Below, in pieces: positions 1 through 5,506 of a DNA stretch of 5,506 bases; within the stretch, counting starts at the first letter, position 1, and each line of letters opens with the position of its first letter. The DNA is from Acidobacteriota bacterium (GTDB lineage: Bacteria > Acidobacteriota > Terriglobia > Terriglobales > Acidobacteriaceae): the NCBI GenBank assembly GCA_021811745.1, contig JAJZNH010000957.1, forward strand, positions 1 to 5,506, read 5' to 3'. The position numbers and the translations under genes were made by a program. The notes beneath the pieces were generated by a model, which saw only the letters and a list, made by a program, of their open reading frames with translations, searched no databases and was not told the origin of the DNA.

Positions 1-1
1 G

Positions 2-2404
2 ATGATCGGGGCGGTCCGCGGTCTGCTCGACACTCATGCGGGTGAAGTCTCACGCGAGCTCCAGGGAACCCGCATCGGGGAGGTCGGCGAAGATCGCCGC
101 GTCATTGTCGACGACTATCCGCTCCTACCTGTGCGTCGGCGATTCTGGGAACACTGCTTCCGGCAGATCGACGCTGCCGGAGCACAGAGCCAGTTGCGTT
201 CGCAACTGCGCATCATCCATGACGCTGTGGCACGGCTTTCGGATCAGCCCGTGACCAGTGTTGTGCCAGCGGATGATCTTTACGATGCGCTTGCGCCGGA
301 AATGGTCAACACCGGCGTACTGCTCCGCGAGATCAACGAGCGGATTCTCCAGGTCGGCAAGACCGAAGGCGAACTTGCCCGCCGCTTGTGCGGGCTCGTG
401 TTCCTGATCGGCAAGCTCAAACGCGAAGGCGGCGCAGATGTGGGTGTGCGTGCCCATAAAGATCACCTGGCGGATCTGCTGGTCCGTGATCTGGCGGCCG
501 ACAACGGCAAGCTGCGCAGCGAGGTCGATTCTACGCTCAGGAAGCTGACCGACATCGGTGTGCTCATGCAGGTCGCCGAGGAATACCGGCTCCAGACTCG
601 CGAAGGCGCGGAATGGGATCGCGAGTTTCGCACCCGCCAATCCAGGCTCGGCGGCGACCCGGCCAATCTTAAGTTCCTGCAGGATCAGCTTCTGTACGGC
701 GAGGCCGACCGCATCATCCGCGCGCAGCGTCTCACCCAAGGTGCGGCCAAGGAACTGCGTCAGTTCCTCGTCCATCGCGAACAGACGCCGCCTCCGGTGG
801 ATGGGAATGGGATCCCGGTCTGGATTCGCGACGGCTGGTCCTGCTCTCAGAAGGAGGTGGAGCAAGCCGCCCGCGCCGCCGGCACCGATAGCCCGGTCAT
901 CCACGTCTTCATCGGCCAACAGGCGGCCGGCGATCTCAAGCGCGCGTTGATCGAGGCGGAAGCCGCTCGCCAAACCCTCGACGCCAAAGGTAGTCCCAGC
1001 ACCGACGAAGGCCGCGATGCCCGCCAGGGAATGGAAAGCCGTCGCAGCCGCGCAGAGGACGAACGCGACCGTCTGGTGCACGAAATTGTCGCGAATGCGA
1101 AGGTCTATCAGGGCGGTGGTGGTGAAGTGCTGCTGGCTGGAGTAGAAGACAAGCTCCGCGCCGCAGCGAATGATTCGCTGGTGCGTCTGTTTCCCCGCTA
1201 CAAAGAGGCTGATTCCGCCGCCTGGGAGGCTGTCATCAAGCGTGCGCGCGACGGCGCGGACCACCCGTTCCAACCCGTCGGGCACACTGACGCCACGGAA
1301 AAGCACGCGGTCTGCCAGCAGGTGCTCGCCACCATCGGCGCGGGCCGAAACGGTACCGAAGTACGCAAGGCGCTGCGAGCCAGCCCTTACGGGTGGCCGC
1401 AGGATGCGATCGATGCGGCGCTGATCGCGCTGCATCGAAGCCAGCACATCACGGCCACGCTCAACGGCGCTCCTGTGCCGCTGGGACAGCTCGACCAGAA
1501 CAAGATCGCCAAGTCCGAGTTCCGCAGCGAGGCGATCACCCTGACCGTGCCTGACCGCTTGCGCCTGCGCAAGCTGTTCCAGGCCGCCGGCCTGACCTGC
1601 AAGAGCGGCGAAGAAGGTGCGAAGGCCCGCGAATTCCTGCAGACGATCTTCGACCTCGCCCAGGCGGCCGGCGGCAAGGCGCCGCTGCCGCCAGTGCCTT
1701 TGATCACGGACGTCGATGATCTTCGCAGACTGGCCGGAAACGAGCAGCTGTCCGCCTTGAAGGAACGGGCAGATGTTCTTGAAGGTCAGATCCAGGCATG
1801 GCGTACGGCCGCGCAGGTTGCGACCGCGCGAAAACCCGCCTGGGCACTCCTGGAAAGGCTCGCCCAACATGCGCGTGACCTGCCTGCTGCCGAAGCGGTG
1901 CAAGGCCAGATTACGGCCATTCGGGAGCAGCGCCTGCTGCTGGAACCCGTAGATCCCGTCGCACCGCTGCGCCAGCAGCTCGCCAAGCTCCTGCGTGAAG
2001 CGGTCACGGAAGCCAATGCCGCCTATCGAAACGCTTACGCTTCCGCTGTTGCCTCCCTTGGAGCCAACGATCTCTGGAATGGTCTGCCGCCTGCGGATCG
2101 CGCCGCCATTCTTCGGGATGTGGGCCTGAACCAGCCCGCTGATACGGATATTTCCACCGATGAGCATCTACTCGCGGTTCTTGACCGCCGCAATCTCGCC
2201 GCATTGCGCGCCGAATGCGATGCCATTCCCACGCGTGTCACTCAGGCTATCGAGCGTGCCGCACGCATGCTGGAGCCCAAGGTGCAACCCGTAGCTCTTG
2301 AACGTGCCACGCTCAGGAGCGAGCCTGAATTGGATGCATGGCTGACACGCCAGCGCGAAACAATCGCGGCCCGACTCAAGAACGGCCCTGTGCTGCTGAG
2401 CTGA
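2..2404 (+). CDS. brxC: BREX system P-loop protein BrxC/PglY family, C-terminal 800 codons (5' end outside window)
   Basis: Large BREX core protein. In known systems BrxC/PglY is a cytoplasmic P-loop ATPase of roughly 1100-1250 residues needed for phage exclusion and usually for PglX methylation. Only the C-terminal 800 codons are here; the frame is open to the left edge, and the ATG at base 2 is probably an internal Met because no Walker A motif follows it. Features, numbered from base 2: the family-like block DDYPLLPVRRRFWE (37-50); FLIGKLKREGGADVGVR (134-150), then a winged-helix-like stretch (about 152-199); a second helix-turn-helix-like segment with GWPQDAIDAALIAL (464-477); charged, coiled-coil-prone helices (about 340-365 and 583-680); and a C-terminal tail with LEPK (757-760), DAWL (778-781) and GPVLLS, which resembles BrxC/PglY tails as I remember them. 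The stop TGA is 10 bases before pglX, so the two genes are probably co-transcribed. Family call is from memory of motifs; subtype is not resolved. Confidence 0.8.
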   Translation: MIGAVRGLLDTHAGEVSRELQGTRIGEVGEDRRVIVDDYPLLPVRRRFWEHCFRQIDAAGAQSQLRSQLRIIHDAVARLSDQPVTSVVPADDLYDALAPEMVNTGVLLREINERILQVGKTEGELARRLCGLVFLIGKLKREGGADVGVRAHKDHLADLLVRDLAADNGKLRSEVDSTLRKLTDIGVLMQVAEEYRLQTREGAEWDREFRTRQSRLGGDPANLKFLQDQLLYGEADRIIRAQRLTQGAAKELRQFLVHREQTPPPVDGNGIPVWIRDGWSCSQKEVEQAARAAGTDSPVIHVFIGQQAAGDLKRALIEAEAARQTLDAKGSPSTDEGRDARQGMESRRSRAEDERDRLVHEIVANAKVYQGGGGEVLLAGVEDKLRAAANDSLVRLFPRYKEADSAAWEAVIKRARDGADHPFQPVGHTDATEKHAVCQQVLATIGAGRNGTEVRKALRASPYGWPQDAIDAALIALHRSQHITATLNGAPVPLGQLDQNKIAKSEFRSEAITLTVPDRLRLRKLFQAAGLTCKSGEEGAKAREFLQTIFDLAQAAGGKAPLPPVPLITDVDDLRRLAGNEQLSALKERADVLEGQIQAWRTAAQVATARKPAWALLERLAQHARDLPAAEAVQGQITAIREQRLLLEPVDPVAPLRQQLAKLLREAVTEANAAYRNAYASAVASLGANDLWNGLPPADRAAILRDVGLNQPADTDISTDEHLLAVLDRRNLAALRAECDAIPTRVTQAIERAARMLEPKVQPVALERATLRSEPELDAWLTRQRETIAARLKNGPVLLS

Positions 2405-2410
2405 GAAGGG
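2405..2410 (+). promoter_or_regulatory. Ribosome binding site for pglX
   Basis: GAAGGG lies directly after the brxC stop codon and 4 bases before the ATG at 2415. It is a purine-rich Shine-Dalgarno-like sequence with somewhat short spacing. It supports the ATG at 2415 as the start. No room exists in the 10-base gap for a promoter or terminator, so pglX is probably read from the brxC message. Confidence 0.6.
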
Positions 2411-2414
2411 CACA

Positions 2415-5400
2415 ATGACCACGACACTCAGTCGCGAACGGCGTCGCCATCTCGAAAACACCGTGCGCGAAGCCCGGCGGGTGGCGGAGGAAGGTGCGGC
2501 CAAGGCGCTGGAGCGGCTCGGCGTCGGCCATGCCAAGGCGCCGCCCCACCTGTCGCCGGAGCTGGCGAATCTCCGCAATGCCCTGCGTGCGCACGGCCGG
2601 CAGGTGGGCGATCTGCGCAACAGCAGCTCCGGCACGCAGGCCATCGGCCGGCTGACTGGCGAGATGGCCTACGAGCACTGGCACCGGATGCTGTTCGCCC
2701 GCTTCCTGGCCGAAAACGATCTGCTGATTGAGCCGGACAGCGCCGTGGCGATTAGCCTGGCCGAATGCCAGGAACTGGCGCGGGAACGGAGCGAAGACTG
2801 GCTGGCGCTCGCCAGCCGCTACGCCCAGACCATGCTGCCGCAGATCTTCCGTGCCGACGATCCGGTGCTGGAAGTCCAGCTCCCGCCGGAAACCCGCTCG
2901 CGGCTCGACGACCTGCTCAAGGAACTGCCGCACGACGTTTTCACCGCCGACGACAGCCTGGGGTGGGTCTACCAGTACTGGCAGGCGGACAAGAAAATGG
3001 AAGTCGATGCCGCTCTTCGTTCCGGCGGCAAGGCAGGCGCGGACGAACTGCCGGCAAAGACGCAACTTTTCACCGAGGATTACATGGTCTGGTTCCTGCT
3101 CCACAACACGCTGGGCGCGTGGTGGGCAGGCAAGGTGCTGTCCGCCCGCTCCGAGCTGGCAGCGAACGCGGCGACGGAGGCGGATCTGCGCGCCGCCTGT
3201 GCGGTCGGCGAGATCGAGTGGACTTACCTGCGGTTCGTCCGCGAAGAAGGTAAGCCCTGGCGCCCTGCGGCCGCTATCTTCGACGGTTGGCCGAAGGCTG
3301 CGAAGGACATCACCCTAATCGACCCCTGCATGGGCAGCGGCCACTTTCTTGTGTTCGCGCTGCCCATCCTCGCCGCCCTACGCGCACAAGAAGAAGGCTT
3401 GCGACCGGACGCTGCCATAGAGGCCGTGCTGCGCGACAACCTTTACGGATTGGAGCTCGATCCGCGCTGCACCCAGATCGCCGCCTTCAATCTCGGGCTC
3501 GCCGCGTGGAAGCGCGTGGGCTACCGCAATCTGCCGGCGCTGCATTTGGCCTGTTCCGGCCTGTCGCTGGGCGTATCCAGGGAAGAATGGCTGAACCTTG
3601 CCGAGCGTGTGGCGATGGAACTCCCCGTGGCGGCGCCGGACGCCGACCTCCTCGGCATTAAGCAGGAAAACCTGTTCTCCGATGCCACGCGGCGCGGCTT
3701 CGAGCGGCTGTACGAACTGTTCGCCAGGGCGCCGGTGCTGGGCAGCCTGATCCAGCCGCGGGCGGAGGGAGATCTCATCGAAGCGGGCTTCGCCGAGCTG
3801 GAAGCGCTGCTCGCCAAGGTGCTGGCCAGGTCCGACAACGCGGAACTGTCGGAGATGGCCGTGGCGGCGCAGGGGCTCGCCAAGGCGGCACAGATTCTTG
3901 CACAACGGTTCACGCTGGTCGCTACTAACGTGCCATACCTCGGGCGCGGAAAACAGGAGGATGTACTCAAGGAGTACTGCGGACACATTCATCCCGCGGC
4001 AAAGGCCGATCTCGCTACGTGCTTCGTCGAGCGCTGTCTAGCGTTCTGCGAGGAAAGCGGAAGCGCAGCGCTGGTGACGCCTCAGAACTGGCTGTTTCTC
4101 GGTACCTATAAGCATCTGCGTAAGCGATTTCTCGAGGAGATTCAGTGGAATAACGTGGCAAGGCTGGGGCCACGGGCTTTCGAGACGATCACGGGAGAGG
4201 TGGTTAATGTTGCGCTACTCGCGCTGACGAAGCGGAAGGTGAGAGAAGGGGGGGCGTTTGCGGGGACGGATGTGAGCGCCTGCAATGCGCCGGCCAGCAA
4301 GGCGATGGCGTTGCGCGAAAGGCCGCCAGTCACCACAAAGCAATCGACACAGCTTTCAAATCCAGACTTCCGTATCACGCTTTCAGAACACAATCATGCC
4401 GAACTACTCTCATCGGTCTGCAACGCGTTTCAAGGATTGTGCACGAGCGATGATGCCCAATTTGTCTACGTCTTCTGGGAAATGCCATCCATTTCGAATG
4501 ATTGGCGTTGGCTCCAATCTGCTGGGTCAAAGACTGGCTTCGTCGGCGGCTGCTCCTACTTGTTACATTGGGAGGATGGTTCTGGCCGGTACTATCGCCA
4601 CGCTCAGGCGTTAAAAGCGGAGGGGCGTCTCGGTGGATGGAAGTCGGGTGGAGAAGCCTGGGGCAAACGGGGGGTCGCAATCAATGTTACCAGAAATCTC
4701 TTCTGCAATTATTATCTCGGCGAGCTATTCGACAACACAATCGCAGCTGTGATTCCGAGCAAAAAACGAGAAGATCTTGCGGCCATCTATGCATGTGTTA
4801 GCTCTCCAGAATACATCGAATTGCTGAGAAAATCTGATTCGTCATTGAGTGTCACTGAGCATACGCTACTCAAGGTTCCATTTGAGATTTCAAAGTGGCG
4901 GCAGCTTGCTACTGAGAGGCATGTTGCTGGTTTGCCAGCGCCGTACTCAGGCGATCCAACGCAGTGGATTTTCAACGGCCACCCGAAGGGTTCTGAATCA
5001 CCGCTGCACGTCGCCGTCGCTCGTCTCGTCGGCTACTGCTGGCCCCGCCAGACCGGCTCCAGCTTTCCAGATTGTCCAGCGCTCGGTGCTGATGGCCTGG
5101 AGTCGCATGCGGACGAAGACGGCATCGTTCCGTTGACTGCCCTCAAGGGCGAACCCGGCGCCACCGAGCGCCTTGTCGCCCTGCTCCAGGATGCCTACGG
5201 CAGCGAATGGTCCGCCGCGAAGCTACTCAGTCTTCTAGCGGACGTGGATGCGGCCGGATCTTCGCTCGAGGACTGGCTGCTCGACAAGTTCTTCGAGCAG
5301 CACTGCGTGCTGTTCCAACAGCGGCCCTTCGTGTGGCACCTCTGGGACGGCCGTCGCGACGGCTTCAACGTATTGGTCAACTACCACAGGCTCGCCACTG

Positions 5401-5506
5401 GCAACGGCGACGGTAGGCGAGTGCTGGAGAAGCTCACCCATACCTATCTTGGCGACTGGATCGATGTGCAGCGACGTGAAAGCGCCGCAGGGGTAGAGGG
5501 CGCCGA
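2415..5506 (+). CDS. pglX: BREX adenine-specific DNA methyltransferase PglX, N-terminal 1030 codons (3' end outside window)
   Basis: Probable N6-adenine DNA methyltransferase that marks host DNA and takes part in BREX exclusion of unmethylated phage. The frame is open from ATG 2415 to the right edge with no stop; family members are about 1200 residues, so some 100-200 residues are missing. Layout: a helical N-terminal region (1-200) with LTGEMAYEHWHRMLFARFL (78-96) and no visible PD-(D/E)XK nuclease motif; LGWVYQYW (189-196) and TQLFTEDYMVWFLLHNTLG (216-234), typical of PglX/Eco57I-like enzymes; SAM-binding motif I DPCMGSGHF (303-311); GLELD (345-349), the acidic end of strand 2; catalytic motif IV as NVPY (505-508), then LGRGKQ; VTPQNW (554-559); a probable target-recognition region (about 600-845); DPTQWIFNGHP (847-857); and a C-terminal block with RPFVWHLWDGRRDGF (970-984). 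Codons AGA (4242, 4692, 4827) and TTA (4563, 4611) occur only in the target-recognition part. A type IIG restriction-methylase is the main alternative, made unlikely by the brxC neighbour and the lack of a nuclease motif. Confidence 0.85.
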   Translation, partial: MTTTLSRERRRHLENTVREARRVAEEGAAKALERLGVGHAKAPPHLSPELANLRNALRAHGRQVGDLRNSSSGTQAIGRLTGEMAYEHWHRMLFARFLAENDLLIEPDSAVAISLAECQELARERSEDWLALASRYAQTMLPQIFRADDPVLEVQLPPETRSRLDDLLKELPHDVFTADDSLGWVYQYWQADKKMEVDAALRSGGKAGADELPAKTQLFTEDYMVWFLLHNTLGAWWAGKVLSARSELAANAATEADLRAACAVGEIEWTYLRFVREEGKPWRPAAAIFDGWPKAAKDITLIDPCMGSGHFLVFALPILAALRAQEEGLRPDAAIEAVLRDNLYGLELDPRCTQIAAFNLGLAAWKRVGYRNLPALHLACSGLSLGVSREEWLNLAERVAMELPVAAPDADLLGIKQENLFSDATRRGFERLYELFARAPVLGSLIQPRAEGDLIEAGFAELEALLAKVLARSDNAELSEMAVAAQGLAKAAQILAQRFTLVATNVPYLGRGKQEDVLKEYCGHIHPAAKADLATCFVERCLAFCEESGSAALVTPQNWLFLGTYKHLRKRFLEEIQWNNVARLGPRAFETITGEVVNVALLALTKRKVREGGAFAGTDVSACNAPASKAMALRERPPVTTKQSTQLSNPDFRITLSEHNHAELLSSVCNAFQGLCTSDDAQFVYVFWEMPSISNDWRWLQSAGSKTGFVGGCSYLLHWEDGSGRYYRHAQALKAEGRLGGWKSGGEAWGKRGVAINVTRNLFCNYYLGELFDNTIAAVIPSKKREDLAAIYACVSSPEYIELLRKSDSSLSVTEHTLLKVPFEISKWRQLATERHVAGLPAPYSGDPTQWIFNGHPKGSESPLHVAVARLVGYCWPRQTGSSFPDCPALGADGLESHADEDGIVPLTALKGEPGATERLVALLQDAYGSEWSAAKLLSLLADVDAAGSSLEDWLLDKFFEQHCVLFQQRPFVWHLWDGRRDGFNVLVNYHRLATGNGDGRRVLEKLTHTYLGDWIDVQRRESAAGVEGA
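4248..4254 (+). repeat. G7 homopolymer inside pglX, possible slippage tract
   Basis: Seven consecutive G residues encode Gly612-Gly613 and the first base of Ala614, just after the catalytic domain. The gene is in frame with seven. Reading by hand, loss of one G leads to a TGA at 4273-4275, and gain of one G leads to a TGA at 4451-4453, so either slip would remove the target-recognition and C-terminal regions. S. coelicolor pglX is known to phase-vary through a G tract. Whether this shorter tract slips is inference; in a GC-rich gene a run of seven may be chance. A G6 run also occurs at 4669-4674. Confidence 0.5.
4320..4980 (+). other. Lower-GC segment of pglX over the presumed target-recognition domain
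   Basis: Hand counts of 60-base lines give about 53% G+C at 4321-4380, 45% at 4381-4440, 38% at 4681-4740, 43% at 4801-4860 and 48% at 4861-4920, against about 70% in the gene's ends. The drop is uneven: 4621-4680 is back at about 67%. AGA and TTA codons cluster here. The segment lies after the NVPY motif and ends near the DPTQWIFNGHP block, where the DNA-recognition part of Eco57I/PglX-like enzymes is expected. Domain edges are approximate. Confidence 0.5.

Noticed and set aside
2..4. ATG at the left edge as the true start of brxC
   Set aside because: An 800-residue product would lack the N-terminal P-loop ATPase half of the family, and only one base lies before it in the window, so the frame simply continues upstream.
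125..2167. A 680-codon open frame on the - strand opposite brxC
   Set aside because: It shares codon boundaries with brxC. Its stops would need TTA, CTA or TCA codons in the sense gene, which GC-rich genes avoid, so a long antisense frame is expected. Its translation is Arg/Gly/Ala/Leu-rich with no family motif.
2376..3104. A 242-codon - strand frame opposite the brxC end and the pglX start
   Set aside because: Same codon-register shadow effect over pglX. The sense frame carries the recognisable PglX sequence and the antisense product shows no motif.
3378..3992. A 204-codon - strand frame opposite the pglX catalytic region
   Set aside because: It is opposite the conserved region between the SAM-binding motif and NVPY, in the same codon register, and is best explained as a shadow.
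4255..4614. A possible frameshift in pglX, with the + strand frame 4285-4614 as a separate coding piece
   Set aside because: The pglX frame runs unbroken through this area to the window end and resumes conserved PglX blocks (DPTQWIFNGHP, FVWHLWDGRRDGF) in the same frame, so the gene is intact as read.
2415..5506. A type IIG restriction-modification enzyme rather than PglX
   Set aside because: No PD-(D/E)XK nuclease motif is visible in the N-terminal region, and the gene follows brxC by 10 bases. The missing C-terminus leaves a small doubt.

Overview
The window holds parts of two genes on the + strand. Both look like core genes of a BREX (BacteRiophage EXclusion / Pgl-type) phage-defence locus. 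Both are cut by the window edges and together they fill it. Bases 1-2404 are the C-terminal 800 codons of a BrxC/PglY-family protein, whose P-loop half lies upstream of the window. After a 10-base gap carrying a ribosome binding site, bases 2415-5506 are the first 1030 codons of a PglX-type adenine-specific DNA methyltransferase, still open at the right edge. There is no RNA gene, mobile element, CRISPR array or intergenic region longer than 10 bases.

The organism is probably a high-GC bacterium, most likely a proteobacterium judging from the protein style. This is inference, because no taxonomic marker is present. Hand counts of 60-base lines give about 70% G+C in the ends of pglX (for example 2521-2580 and 5161-5220). 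The stretch from roughly 4320 to 4920 falls to about 38-58% in most lines. That dip lies behind the catalytic motifs, where the target-recognition region of a BREX methyltransferase is expected.

In known BREX loci PglX methylates a short non-palindromic site on the host chromosome. BrxC, a large P-loop ATPase, acts with PglX, PglZ and others to block replication of unmethylated phage DNA without an obvious nuclease. The tight head-to-tail spacing fits one polycistronic message. The BREX subtype cannot be fixed here because brxA, brxB, brxF, pglZ, brxL and brxH would lie outside the window.

The points most worth a second look are a run of seven G residues inside pglX, reminiscent of the slippage tract behind phase variation of Streptomyces coelicolor pglX; the compositional mosaic over the presumed target-recognition region; and an NVPY version of the catalytic NPPY motif. 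The system itself appears to be a known defence type rather than a new one.
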